A stretch of 64,000 nt of DNA from Metellina segmentata (taxonomy: Eukaryota; Arthropoda; Arachnida; Araneae; Tetragnathidae), in assembly GCA_947359465.1 (NCBI GenBank), contig OX375873.1, positions 74,712,278-74,776,277 of the forward strand, read 5' to 3'. Below, in pieces: positions 31,729 through 44,648 of the stretch. How positions within the stretch are numbered: the first letter of the stretch is position 1; the number at the start of each line of letters is the position of its first letter. The notes below the pieces were generated by a model. That model worked only from the letters and a program-made list of their open reading frames with translations. It was not told the origin of the DNA and did no database searches. Position numbers and translations under genes: made by a program.

Positions 31729-32960
31729 ATTTCGCCTTTTGAAGCTGTAGGACGCGGATCACGAGCGAGACGCTGACCAACCAAATCCCACACTTGCTCA
31801 ATAGGCGACATATCCGAAGAATGAGCAGGCCAAGGAAAAAGTTGCATGTGTTGGGCTGAAAAGAAGTCTCGAACATTCCTTGTAACATGTGGGCTTACAT
31901 TATCCAGTTGAAAGATATCTCTGCTAAGATATCTCTGAAAGATAGACCAAGGCATATCTGGAGCTATCCAGAGATGCCTTGAAGAAAGGGAGCGACTTTG
32001 GTCTCAAACACTTCACGGAGTACGTACCTGTTGCTATTCAGATTACCGTCAATTCGCAGCAGCTGCCATCGCCCATGATATGAAATCGCACCCCAGACCA
32101 TAACTCCGGGTGTTCGGCCACTATGACGTTCGATAACGCACTTTGGAATGCAGCGTTCATCGGCATAGAATGACGAATGCGGACATCATTGTTTGAAAAA
32201 TTAAAGCGGGATTCGTCAGAAAAGACAACTTGTTGCCAATCAGCCCGCCAGTCTCTGTGCTCATGAGCCTATTGCAGACGCAGCCGTTGATGGTTTGGCG
32301 TGAGGGTATCTGTATAAATGAATCCTTGCATACAGTCTACGGTGCAGCAGACGTCGGCGAATTGACGAAGCCGACATTAGTACGCATGTAATAGCAGAAC
32401 AAAGTGCTGCCAACTACCTGGAGGAAGCTGTACGATCATTCAGGGCCATGTGGACCAGGTGTCTATCATCGCGCGCTGACGTCGTCTTCCGTCGTATAAT
32501 CCCAATTTTTCGAGCTGTCCGGTGCTCGTCTGTCCACTGCTTCCAAACTCGCATCACTGTGGAACTTTTCCGCTGCACACGAACTGCTATTGAGCGATGG
32601 GGGGGAATCCTCCTTCACGAATTTCGATGATTCTCCTCCGTTCAAACCCCGTAGTTGTTAAAAGTCCAAATTATTTCGTCGTGGAGCCATACTTAGGTCT
32701 CACTAAACGTTCGACTCTAAAAAATAGCCTTGCACTATTTTCAACGTCCCGCTACAGCCCTCTATTTATACTCTTTTAGCATCCGTTCAGAGGGCGCTGC
32801 TGCTCACACCACGAATGCGTGGTGGCTCTGAAACTTTATCACTTTGCATAACATCCTATAATTAACAATTGCAGCAAATTCCGTCTCATTCGGAAGATTC
32901 TTTCATAGTATTGCATTATTTACAAACAGCAGTGCATATATATATACACACTGATATATA
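31589..32960 (-). mobile_element. Second Tc1-type element, different lineage
   Basis: Minus-strand transposase remains run from 32690 to 31605. Its 3-prime terminus is not visible because the element above begins within about 20 bp of the stop codon. The 5-prime terminus is not certain, and the sequence up to about 32960 may be its 5-prime flank. Confidence 0.65.
31605..32690 (-). pseudogene. Tc1-type transposase pseudogene with frameshifts
   Basis: The start is placed at the ATG whose complement is 32688-32690, reading MAPRRNNLDF. After a frameshift it continues FERRRIIEIREGGF, VRVQRKSSTVMRVWKQW (the helix-turn-helix region) and RKTTSARDDRHLVHMALNDR. The first Asp is in QQVVFSDESRFNFSN (near 32215). 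The second is in IFQLDNVSPHVT and the Glu in SSDMSPIEQVWDLVG. It ends RTAALIAARGGDTKY, with a stop at 31605-31607. Frame changes fall near 32640, 32560, 32400 and 31955, the last at a small local duplication of ATATCTCTG. All three catalytic acids are present but scattered over frames, so the gene is dead. Confidence 0.8.
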
Positions 32961-33904
32961 ACTAAAACTGCTTGTTAATTAATTTTTATTACAAACATCT
33001 TACATGTTCGAAATATGTGTCTAAGATCAGTCGTCTAGGCAAAAATATTCACGTTCTGTTTGGAAATACATTGCATCTTGATTAGTTGGGATATACAACT
33101 TAATTATAGAAATATTTCCCAAATAAACACTCCCTCCAAGCATTATACTGAAAGAGAGAAGTAGCGGCGATTTAATAACCTGAGGTTTAATTTTTAATTA
33201 ATATCCCGTCTTGTTTAATGGGCAGTAAATATAATGACACGCATTGTTTAAATGGTTACCATACAAAAAGGACAAATCGAAACAATTCTCTTAAATGGAA
33301 TTTAATACAAATTTTCGATGATAACAATGGTAAGTTATACATAAATCCGTAATGAGAACAACTTTTCTAGCAAAGCAGAATAAATTTTAATTGTAATAAG
33401 AGTCTGTGAGTTTTTGATATGGGATACGTTTGCCCATCGTGAATTATTTAAATGGAATTTAACAGTTAATTCAAGCTTCAGATTTTCTGTGAAAATAGAA
33501 TGATTATCAATTTAATTTTGTCTAGATTATGCTTTTTATTCTATATTCTAATATCTTACTTTATTAAATAACTCATTTTCTGATAAAGAAAACACAAAAC
33601 TATTTTTACCTCCTAATTACGAATTATGTATTAGTATTGAAATGAACTGTATTTTAATGCATAGATTTGAAAGTATAAACGAGAAGAATTTATTCATTTT
33701 TATCGTTTTATTTACAGATGTGAATAATTTAAATTAAACATGGTTTTATCATCCTATTAACGGATCTACAAGTTTTTTAATTTGAGTCCCGAACCATGGA
33801 TATCCATAGGGGATTGGAAAATACTTCAAACCATATGCTCTGGTCTAATTATAATCGTATAGAAAAATACGACCCTATAGTAGTATATAGTTCAATTAAC
33901 TTGG
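32961..33904. other. No gene recognised
   Basis: AT-rich sequence, with no coding or repeat structure that I can support. Confidence 0.6.
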
Positions 33905-34165
33905 AACTGTAGCGATTTTACGGCCTATTGACGGTGATCTGAGAACAAACCCGAAGCGAAAATCCGAGTACAGCGCTTCTTAATGTTGAACTACGGTTAG
34001 ATGGCGGGTTCAAAGGTCTGCCTAGCACCTCCAGTCTTTGAAAATGTCCACACTCCGCCAATGTCATTTGAGGCTACGACATCTGTAATGTGCTCCAGTC
34101 CCCATTTGCATGACGATCTTTGGTTGAATCGAGTTTTGAAATCGCAAGCCATCGGTTACTTATCA
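33905..34165 (-). repeat. tRNA-derived SINE, old near-complete copy
   Basis: Reverse complement: TCGATTCAACCAAAGATCGT, TACAGATGTCGTAGCC, TGGCGGAGTGTGGAC, CCATCTAACCGTAGTTC and GATCACCGTCAATAGG. The order matches the copy at 9612 with heavy decay. The 62-codon plus-strand frame over it is fortuitous. Confidence 0.75.
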
Positions 34166-34680
34166 TCAAATATACCAACTGGGCTATGACCCGAAAGTGA
34201 CAACATAGTGTGATGTATTCTATTCAATAGTAGTTTTAATTATATGTTTGATGGGAATTCGGAATGAGTGCATTGGTGTACTATTTATTTTGACGTGTAC
34301 GGCGTACAAATAGCGCTCACTGATTTAAAAGAGCACATTGAGCTCCAGTGTGCCAGTGTACCTTCGGCCCTCGTAGATTAAGAACTGAGTAAATAGTGTG
34401 GTTTGAAATTTACCCTATTTTTGAGCTCTAGAAACGTTTTCAAACGTAATGGAAAAATTTGACTACAGGAGTCCATGTTTGCAGTGAGGACATAGTCGGT
34501 CATTCGTTCATACATCACTCATTGTTATTTATTGAGTAAACAGTATTAAAGCCAAATTAATAAAAATACTTCATTTAAAAGTTATTCAAAAATAAATTGG
34601 GTGCCCTTACTTATAAAACACCGTATTTAATTAATCGCACATTTTGATATTCTATACATTGGTAAATTTGAAAATACATG

Positions 34681-35300
34681 GACTGATTAAAAATATCTAA
34701 TCCATCCAATGGTTATAATAATATAACTTTATTGATAGTTGCACAAGCTGTATTTTTCATCCTTAACTGTCTTATATTTATTGAGATCTAACCTGTCATC
34801 ATATGATACTAAAAACTTCTAAACACGCAGTCAATTTAATGGAAATGGTTAGAATATTGATCAGAAACTTCAAATAGGCGCAGGTCATGGTCTATTTATG
34901 TATGAAAGATGACGCTAGTGCAATGGCTATATTACATAGTTCACAAGTGTACTCTGTATACCCATCGGGATATGCGAGGAAACAAAAGTTACACAACAGT
35001 CTATCCAAACAAAGTAGTTGGATTTGAAAAGAGTACACTGACTGATTAATAATTCTAATCTATGTGTATTGAGAGTTGCACTATATCTGGACTTTTTCAT
35101 CCTTAATTATCTAATAGGTATTGAGATCAAATCGGTCATCATGAAGTTGAAAACTTCTCAACACGCAATCAGATTAATGGAAATGGTTGGAATATTAATC
35201 AGAAACATCGGAATGTTTAGGAACTTCATATCCTCGTTTATAAACAAAATTTACACAGCAGTCTATCGAAACAAAGTAATTGAATTAAATTGAAGTATAT
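34681..35300. repeat. Tandem duplication with ~359-bp unit, second copy shortened
   Basis: GACTGATTAA begins each copy (34681 and 35040). Shared landmarks include AGTTGCAC, TTTTTCATCCTTAA, RATTAATGGAAATGGTT and CAGTCTATC-AAACAAAGTA. The second copy lacks about 97 bp before the last landmark. No coding function is evident. Confidence 0.75.
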
Positions 35301-35954
35301 TCATTCTGCCGTTGTTTGAATTAGGTACCTAAATGATGTGTATGTTATAAATAATATGTATTTATAAAAATTATTTCATGTGAGTGTTTTGATTTTAATA
35401 CAATTTAAAAAGAGGACTCGAAAAGTGGTTCATTAATAAATTTGCATGTAAAAAGGTATAATGGTCATTTTCTTTTCTAGGTTTTATGTGTCTTGCTGAC
35501 TACAGAAATAAAAATATTAGTAGTCTGTGAAGTTTAATAACATCATAAATGCAGGACTTTCAGAGTGAACATGCAATTTTGCTGTGTGTAATCTTCTTTT
35601 GGGTATAAAAAAATGCAAGGTGTATGATCCCTTTTCCTTGAAAAGTAAACTACTAGGGACACCATACACCTGAATATGCTTCAATTTTCTTTGTATGCCT
35701 CTAATTGTTTCTGAAGAAATTATCGATACTGTTGTCTTCAACAAGATGAGGCATCACCCCATTTTGCACCAAGTATCTGTGACTACCTGCATCAAAATTT
35801 CCTGAGAAGGTAGATAGGGACTTCTAAGGGATTCCGCGGTCACCTGATCACTTACACTTATATTATTTTATAGGGCGCTTTGTTAAAGTAGAGGTATATA
35901 AAATTATGTTTGACAGCATTAATGAACTAAATCATCCTGGTGGTTGTCTCGAAA
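35301..35954. other. No gene recognised
   Basis: AT-rich. A 75-codon minus-strand frame at 35517-35744 has no recognised motif and no supporting context. Confidence 0.5.
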
Positions 35955-36190
35955 AGGTAACTCGTCAGTAGTTAATCTGACCAGATCTTGATGGACGAGA
36001 TATCTCATCATTAGAAGAGAACTGGCCACATTTTGATCTTGATCATTAACAAATAACAGTAGAAGACAAAACATGCAACGTCATATTAGACGTCATTAGC
36101 AAAATTGGTCGGATCTTGATGAAGGATATACTTGGTCATTAACAAAATTGGTCAAAGCGTGATGGACGAGATATCTCGTCTTAATAACTT
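35955..36190. repeat. GATATC-palindrome dispersed repeat (best copy)
   Basis: Three or four imperfect units of the form ATTAACAAAATTGGTCARR then CTTGATGGACGAGATATCTC. The last one holds the perfect palindrome GACGAGATATCTCGTC (about 36166-36181). Degenerate copies lie at 1200-1420, 1930-2010 and 9945-10110. Confidence 0.65.
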
Positions 36191-36529
36191 GGAGGGTTGA
36201 GAAGCAGATCACAACTGCAGAAGCTAAAATTACATCTGATAGTTTTGAAAAGGTTTCCTGTGTTATCATTTAAAACTGCGATTCGTGGGGCAAGGGAGTC
36301 ATGCGTAATTTAGTACGTTCTTTTATTTATTTTATTCATGTGCAACATTAACAGAGGTATTAAAATGCCCTTTTACAGAGATGTAGTTTCCTTAAAAACA
36401 CCCTCTATTCACGCAACATATAATAAAACCGTAAAACCCTTTTCAAACGGACGCTGCTACATCAAACTACTGTTTTTTTCCCTAGAACCAGCGTTTTATT
36501 CGCGAACCTCTGACACATTCTTCTGGAGC

Positions 36530-36900
36530 CCTTAACACAGAGATCCGGAGGATTGGAAACTCGCTTTTTTCTCTCTCTCGGAGGCAGGGGCGGACAACGG
36601 AGAATAAGATAAGAAGCCACGGATGGAGCAATGGAAACACAGGGAAAGAAATCAGCTGCGAGAGACGGCGGCTTGGACAGATGCAGTGAGGTGGAAAATG
36701 AGCGCATGAAACCGCAGAGACCTCGCAGTTGCAGCCGCCATATGGGGCTCAAGGAGAACCCCTTCGGGGAAGGGGGAGACGTCCGAAAAGTGTTTCGCCA
36801 TTTTCCGGACTGTTCGAGCTGAACCCGAATGTCTGGGAGCTTCAACAGTTACAGACTGGGTTTCTTTCCTTTGGTTTTGGGGTCTGGGGTTGACATTAAA
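36530..36900. other. GC- and CpG-rich island in AT-rich surroundings
   Basis: An abrupt compositional change with purine-rich and CpG-containing sequence, for example GAGGCAGGGGCGGACAACGG and CCTTCGGGGAAGGGGGAGAC. There is no similarity to the transposons in the window. Overlapping frames run on both strands (127 codons minus, 89 codons minus, 63 codons plus), which is what GC-rich DNA gives by chance. It could be a promoter region or a non-coding first exon. I cannot tell. Confidence 0.5.
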
Positions 36901-36997
36901 GGGAATACAAGTTTGTTCCATTGCTAATGGAAACTTGCACCCACATGAATTAGGTCAGTGCAAGAGATGGCACACCGTCTTAAGTTATCTGCATACG

Positions 36998-38625
36998 TTA
37001 AGGGGGTCCGGGGCACATTGAAATTTTTTTTATTTTATTTATTAATTTAGAATTTCGAATTTTTTTGTACTGATTACCCATCTAACTAATAAACAAAATC
37101 ACAACACAAAATAAATTTTTCCAAAAGTTAAAAAAAAATTTTAAATTAAAATATTTTGAAAAAAAGTAGGGTCATATTAAATTGCTAAAATTCAAAATAT
37201 TATTGATCAATTTTCAAAATTCTTGCAGTAAATTATTCACAAATTTATAAACTTTAATTTTGATTCAGAAATTTAAAAAATATTAATTTAATAAAAAATA
37301 AAAAAAATAATTGAAAATTTTAAGGTACTTTTTTTAAAAAAAATCATATTTTTAAAAGTAAATATTTGTTTCAAATTTGCTGATTCAAAATTAAAGTATA
37401 ATGTTCGAAAAAGATGTATTCCAAATTTCAACGCTTAAACTTTACCGGTTTTCGACTTATAGCAATTTGAATACAGGAAATCATGAAAAAATGTATCATG
37501 GAGAAAAACGCATTTAAAGTTTTAAAGATAAATGTTGTTGCCATGACAACAACTGTTAAGAGTGTTAGATTTTCAAAGGAACGCACCACAAAAATTATTA
37601 CATCTCTAGTTCTAATTAAGATAAAAACATGATTTAAACGTCATTTTAAGCAGAAAAACACAGATAATTTCTTAAAACAATAAAAACAATTTCCAAAATT
37701 TCACGATTTTTGTGTCCCGGACCCAATTATAAAGGCCAATTTTGAATAAAATTTGCAATTTTTTTTAATTCTACGAACGAATTCCCTGTACTTTTGTGCT
37801 TCTAAAACAATTTAAACTTTCAATGTGCGACTGATAGAAAAAAAAGTTAGATCAATTTAAAATTTGAACCAAATTGTTAATCATACCGGAAGTAGTATAA
37901 CGAAACCAGAACTAATAATAAGAATATTCTATTTTTACCATAATTTCTTACTTTTATCTGTTAAGTAAGTTAAAACAAATAATAATTATGTTTAGATAAA
38001 TTGGCCACTACAATTTTTTAATTAAATTAACTTATTTGTTATGAGAATTTCGCATTATCTTTACTCTCTTGGATTTTGTTTAGAAGCATTTTTCTCAGAA
38101 TTACATTTTAGGCATAAACATTGAATTCCAGAAATGATAACTAAAAACGTTATCGATGTATATTTATAAATTTTTTTTATACACATTCGAAATAGTGTTT
38201 GATAGTGAACACTCTAGAAGCAAATTGAGATCTTCATTTATTCTTTATTTATGAACTTGCATTTGAATATCAATGTTACAAAATGGTCAAAAATCCTTCA
38301 ACAATGTTTCAATGAGTCATAAAACCTTTATTTTTTAAAATATCTTTCTACTACCAGTAGAAGCACTAGATAAAATCAAGAAGTTTACTCTGATCATATT
38401 ATTTTGCTGCTAATTAAAATTGTATGCCCTGTATCATTTTTCAAAATTTTGAAAAACAACTTCAAATTTACACACAAAATTTCATTTTTTTCTTAAATAT
38501 ATTTTTAAATTTTAATTATTGCTAGTGTAAAATTACTTTTGAACACAAATAATTATAAAAATAATATTAAATAGCTTTAATAGCATTCTTAAAAAAAAGT
38601 GTTCCGAATGTATGCAGATACCTTA
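36998..38625. mobile_element. Possible TTAA-bounded AT-rich non-autonomous element
   Basis: The left border is TTAA then GGGGGTCCGGGGCACATTG and a T-run. The right border in reverse complement is TTAA then GGTATCTGCATACATTCGGA, ACAC and a T-run. The ends are only partly alike. A similar right-hand end (TTAAGGTATCCGAACACGG, reverse complement) lies near 42750. The interior is very AT-rich and non-coding. It may be a Kolobok- or piggyBac-type passive element. Confidence 0.35.
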
Positions 38626-39300
38626 AGAATAATTGTTTTAGAACAGATTGGTATCGACTTTAAACCTCCAAGTGATTTCGACGAGATACGTCGTTCGTCG
38701 ATTTGAACAATTTTTCTATGACGAAATATCTTGTCATCAAAATATATCCCGTTTTTTTATGCTGAAGCTGTCAAGATCTGGTCAGTTTTGTAACGACCCC
38801 GTCGAGACGATCACCAAGAGGGTTGGGAATAATTCTTTAAACACAGTTGAAAAATTCTTTCAATATTTCCTAGAGTTTGAGAATGGTCAATTGAGGCATG
38901 AGATTCTCGAACCATCATGAAAATAAAATTTGTTATAACTTCTTATAGTCGCGAAATTATCAAGTAGTAACAATGAAAAATTATCCAAACAAGTCAATTC
39001 ACCGCAGAGAAATCACGTGACTTCTACGCGACATGTTAATCATGCTTTTTGATGTATCTATTAATTACAAGGATCAGTCTGTTTGTATTTCCTGTTTATG
39101 GTACTCACACCGTGAAAAAGTTTAATGAACTTCTTTTTCAGCTTGAGATAAGTAATGACGATTTCCTCTTTTATATCTCAATACTTCTTTTCCACCGAAG
39201 ATGCGACAAATATAATTTCTTGAAATATTAAATAGTTTGTTACATATAATTTTCTATAAGTTGGTGTTGATTTAGTATCGAAATATTCTCTTCTCTACCT
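38626..39300. other. No gene recognised
   Basis: A 90-codon plus-strand frame (38648-38920) is present. It overlaps a GATATC-family scrap (GATCTGGTCAGTTTTG) and has no recognised motif. Confidence 0.4.
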
Positions 39301-40071
39301 AGGTCCACATACGTGGACCTCGACTCTTTCGCCTTAAAATTAATCTTCTGGAAAAATTGGTAGTTAGAACTCAGGTACACGTGCGTGGACATCTAAGCTT
39401 CAAATCGATACCAATATATGGCAGTAGAAATCGGTAGTTCCTGTGGAAGGTTTGATTATTCAAAAGCGATTTGGAATAAATGGCGTCAACTCAACGTGCT
39501 CGTAAAAGAAAGTAAATTTAATTCGTTTTTAACCATTACGCTGCGATGCTGAGATTTTTTCCAATCGTCTCCAGGAACGGCTCTTTCGCTTGCATGTCCG
39601 ATCCCCCCCCCCTTATCTAATTACCTAACTTGAACAATAGAGCCCTTAGTGTCATTTACTATTAAAGCTTTCCTTCTATAGTACTCTGTGTCGTCAAGTT
39701 TGCCGCAAGAGATTTGCGTTTCCCCCAAACCGTTCACACTTCAAGGTCGACAGTGTAGAGCACCGAACAAAAGGAGATCTTCTAGAAGGTCAGTAGCTGA
39801 AAGCTTTACAAAAATAATGATCGATGACAGCGGTCACTTAAAATAGGTATAACATCCACCGTACACAGATCAATAGCATGCCGCTGGTGTAAACGAAATT
39901 CAAATGGTTACTATTTTCTCCCTGAGTGAAATCCTTTAGTTAATGTGTTTTAGTTGATAATTTCTTGAAATATGTGATGATATAGTTTTTCTGATTTAAG
40001 AAATATCGTATCACTTGAAAATTATTTTGATTTCAGCATAATTGAGACCCGAGGTACTCATATGTGAACCT
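39301..40071. mobile_element. Possible short inverted-repeat element
   Basis: AGGTCCACATACGTGGACCT at the left and, in reverse complement, AGGTTCACATATGAGTACCT at the right. They agree at about 17 of 21 positions. The left end is itself a near-perfect palindrome, and another decayed version lies at about 39375. No transposase and no certain target duplication were seen. Confidence 0.35.
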
Positions 40072-43000
40072 AAAGTGTTTAGTCCCTTATTATACCATCA
40101 TATAAACGAGGAGTTTAATTAAGAACTTTCAAGTATTTCATAATAGTTTCAGAAAAAAAAAATGATTTTTTAACAATTTTTATATGGTTGGTAGTGAAGA
40201 GGTTAAGAATTAAGGATATTAAGTAATTCAGAATAATAAATTATCGTGTTAAGAAATAAGTGTATATTATTGATATTGGACTTTAGATAGGTTATGACCA
40301 TAGTTCATAACGTATTTAGCTTAAACATCTTCGGCTTAAAGCATACGTACATTAATTAAAAAATTATTTTACTGTATAACCGTATAAAAACTAACTTTTA
40401 TTTATTTTTAATATTAATCAAAAGCATTTGATAGTGTTATACAACTTTTAAGCAGTTTGCAAATGGCAATAAATTTCCCACCATCATGAAATAAATATTT
40501 AGTGTCTTCGAATAATTAGCTAAAGACTTTCTTCTTACGCCGAATATTTAACAAAACTAAAAAAGGACTACATTACAAAAACTTTCCATGAAGATTAAAA
40601 ACGTTCGATCATGAAATGACTAATTATTTATTAAGGCAATCGATATGCAGACCTGAGAAATTTTCTAATTGTATTTTTTAAGCGTTAAATGCTAAATTTT
40701 GACTAGTGACTTAAACTTTAAACACACAATGCAATACAAACGAGTACTTCACATTGTCAGATGTATTTCCCAATTATTCATATTCAAGTTATTTAATTAA
40801 ATTTTTATTTAATCAGAAAAATTTTAAACGGTAAAATAAATAGTTTCTGAATTATTGGTTTTATTATTTCTTTTAAAATGGCACATTTAATCAGTTTAGG
40901 AAATTAGAATTTTCTATGCAAATAATGTAGTGCCAGAAAAAATCTTTCCCCATTAGAATTACAATGTTGAAGAGACAAAACGCAGAACTAAAGATTTATA
41001 ATGAAAAATGATATTTCCGTTGAATAACAAGGGCATTGAGAATATTTTATATCATCCCTCCTTTTCCTTTTCAGTATTGAAGGGACTTACATTTCCATTT
41101 TTTGTGTAATAATAACAAACATGCTTCACTTATCAAAAAAGCTTTTCTAGTAACATTATATTCCTTATCAGCACTACCTTATTCACTATACCTTCTTTTA
41201 CGTTATGTTAGTTCCCGGAATACTAGACGCTTTTTACATTAGGTCCAATATTTCTTTAAAAATATTGTTCATCGTCAAAGATCTCGCAGACTCCCAACTC
41301 TTATTTTGTTTGCAGAGTTTAAAATAAATGTTGACCTTTGTAAAATTTCCCATTACTTTTATATAAATTGTATGTCTATATAAGTATGCCGTGAAATATT
41401 TTCTGCATTGAATTCATTTTAATTTAAACAAAACTGCTACAAAAAAACGTACTAGTTTCTATTGATAGTTCCAGTGATACAAGTAGAAGAATTGTTAGTT
41501 ATAGAATGATTGATAATACATTATAAAGCAAATATTAAAAAGATAACGTTAAATATCAATGTAATACAAATTTAGTGAGATAATTTAATCATCTCAACTT
41601 TTGGAAACTCAACACTTTCAAAATTGGGAAAAATTGTTTATACATGCTCCCACTCATTTAATCCCGTCAAAGTTACTAAAAGCGAAGAGAATAGTTGAAA
41701 TCAATGCGATTAGTAGATTTTTATGTATGAAGAAATGCATTATTTTTAAAAGAAATTGACACAAGTCTTTTTTAAAGCAATTTAGAATTCTTACGCGTCA
41801 TGGTATTCTTGAGAAATTAAATACTGTATCTTTTAATATAGTCTAAAGTATCAGAACACGTTAAAAATGTCATTTTTGACTAAACATTCCAAACAACTTT
41901 TTGATCTTATTTGATAGAATATTTGTTTGAGTTTTCAAAATACATTTGATTTTTTTCTCTAAGTTAATTAGAGAGATATTCAGATTTTAGACAAGGTGGT
42001 AAAACCTGAAGTAGTTATGTAAAACACCTGAAGTTGCCATTAAAAGTCTAAAAACCTTCAAAATTTTAATTTGAAACTTAGCTTTTTGCAAACATTATCT
42101 TAGAAAGGTATCTCAAATATTTAAATGGTTTCTCTTTTGGAAATACTGTGAACATTTTTAAAGAGAAGTGAAGAACAAAATTGTTTACACAAGATAGAGG
42201 GAGCAAACATCAAACTATATTTTACTCTAAATTAACATTTGTGTATTATTTCCTGACTTCAAATGTCATAAAATAAGAAGTGTTACTGATGGACACTCGT
42301 TAAACTTTGACAACTTGTTCTTTATAATGTTGTCTAGGAAATAAACTAGAATAATTAGGCTGAGTTGAAATTTTTTAAAAATTATGGCCGCTTAATTAAG
42401 AAATAGGACTTTAAAACTATCAAAAAATCTTGTATTCCTTTTCGATCGCTTATTAAATTTTTGTTTACCTAAATATACTTTTGAATCTAGTTCATTCAAT
42501 AGAAAAATGCATGTAGTTTATTTTGGTAGCATCATTTTTCAAATTGGTTAAATAGATTTTCATGTAGCATATCTGACGATTTTGACAAATTGCTTTAAAA
42601 TTGTATACATAATTATCATTTTTACAAAATTATCATATTTTAAATATTAATAGCCCAAAGCTATTGTTTAACAACACTAAACATAAAATATCATTAAAAT
42701 GTTTCTATACCACATTTAAAGAAAAGGGTCTCGACCGTGTTCGGATACCTTAAAAGGTTGTGGACATGATTTAATCGAATTCTAAGCATATTTCACTTTG
42801 GAAACTTCATGCTTTCACTATTTAGCAACAAAGCTTTATTGAGATTCATACATACCCCAGTACCATACTTTATAAATTCCACTATCGAATAATTATAGAC
42901 AAATATTATTAGCATCCCAACTATGTACACCCTAACAACAAAAGTATTATTTCTCTCGAAATTTTATGAGCATCTACATAAAATTTTAGGAAATTCATCT

Positions 43001-43428
43001 TGAAGTTGTACACTATATTACGCATAAAATGAAAACCTCACCAATGTGGATGAAAAACAATCATATCTAGAAAAATACTCAATCTTGAATATCTCTCAAC
43101 TATTAGTTGAAGAACTTTATAAATTTAATGACACACCTCAGCAAAAACATTATTTGCTGCTTGATTTTCGATGAAAGATTCGAGAGCTCTTTCGAGGTAA
43201 ATTGAGTGCATAAATTGCTTCACATTTACCAAAATGAAAATAAACTTGGTTTTACAGTGGAGTTTGACAGAAAATTGGTTACAGACGAACCCAGGGTAAT
43301 GAACGGTGCAGCATTGTTTAGAGAAGTTTAGCGGCATCATCATTTGTCTTTAGAACATTCAATTTATTTCGCAAGCTGGGTATGTCATTTCAAATGTATT
43401 TTTCACGAGTTAATCATTTCACATGTAG
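40072..43428. other. Long AT-rich stretch without genes
   Basis: No coding sequence, RNA gene or complete repeat element was seen. A lone TTAA-associated end may lie near 42720-42752. Confidence 0.6.
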
Positions 43429-43479
43429 GTTGAATGGCTGCTGTAGTAATTAATTTAATTACTACTGCAGCAATTCAAT
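43429..43479. repeat. 51-bp imperfect palindrome
   Basis: The arms TTGAATGGCTGCTGTAGTAA and TTACTACTGCAGCAATTCAA pair at about 22 of 25 positions around TTAATTTAA. It could extrude as a cruciform. No flanking element was found. Confidence 0.75.
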
Positions 43480-44648
43480 TATTTTGAATTATTTTGACCT
43501 TACAAGTACATTATGTTAATATATGAGTTTTAGATGAATGTATTTTTGATTCTTATTTAAGTTTAATACAATTATCTTTGACAAATTAATAAATTCCTAT
43601 TTAAAATTTAATAATTTAATATCAATGGAATACTTTATGGTTTAGTTATGAGAAGTGAGATCAGTTTACAATAAACTTGTTTAGTATGAGTACGATTTAA
43701 CAACATTTGTGCTTACACTGTTCCTGTTTTTCAACCTCTCGCAGTAAAGAGACTGTAATCGTAAAAATACGTTGCCTCGTAAGTACTTTATGATACAGCC
43801 GTGTCTTATCGTAAGCATACAAATGACTAGGATTTTTTATCCTTTTTAAAATTAAAATTAAAACCATACTATGCCCATTTAATTTCCTTTTATTTCCATC
43901 TATTAGAAATTTAACTTGTGGCTTAAGTCAAAGTAAAATGTTGTTACTATGATTTATTTTCATTAATGTTTGCAAAGTATTAAAATGGAAAAAGGCCTAG
44001 TTTACAAACAACTTTTAACTGAAAAAAGGTGCATTATAATAGTTAAAACTTCAAAGCCTGAAGGACATATTTTTATATTTTTCTTTTCAGCATTTCCTTT
44101 ATTTGCGTTGTATAAAGCAACTGATTCTAACCCATATAAAAGATAAATAAATAAAAATCTTATCTCAATTCAGTAAAGTATGACTTACCACTACGCCCTT
44201 GGGCAAGCGAAAAAAATTTTCTTGTAACTTTAAAATGGCTATAATGGAAATACTGCCTTTTAGAATTCTGAATTAATGTGTGAAATGTTTGACAACACAT
44301 GTTTTCATTCTGAACTGAATATAAAGTTTTGAAGTTTCACTCATTACTCATCTGCTAGTAGAATAAGAAAATACTATTTCAAATAACTGTACGAAAGGAA
44401 GTATTTGAATACTGTATTTTGCTATTCGTTTTAATAAATGTATAGTTTAAAGTTTTAATATTTAAAATTTACTTTGGATAGGTTGGAAACATAATTTTGT
44501 TTAGTATTATGCTACAATCTCTTAAGTCTCTAAAAAAGTGGCGCCACGGTTTAAAGGTTGTGTTCAGTCTTCTAAAAACCATGTAGTAAATATAATAGAA
44601 TGGGCAATAGTAATCTTTTTATGTGTCCAAAAACAGTATTAATATGGT
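43480..44648. other. No gene recognised
   Basis: AT-rich DNA without a supported feature. Confidence 0.6.

Noticed and set aside
36462..36921. Frames of 127 and 89 codons in the GC-rich island
   Set aside because: They overlap each other and a plus-strand frame, as GC-rich DNA does by chance. No domain was recognised.
38648..38920. A 90-codon plus-strand frame
   Set aside because: It overlaps a degenerate dispersed repeat and shows no recognised motif or exon signals.
39529..40203. A possible piggyBac-type MITE between TTAACCATTACGCTGC and minus-strand TTAACCTCTTCACTACC
   Set aside because: The ends agree only in the first six bases and it conflicts with the better inverted pair at 39301-40071.
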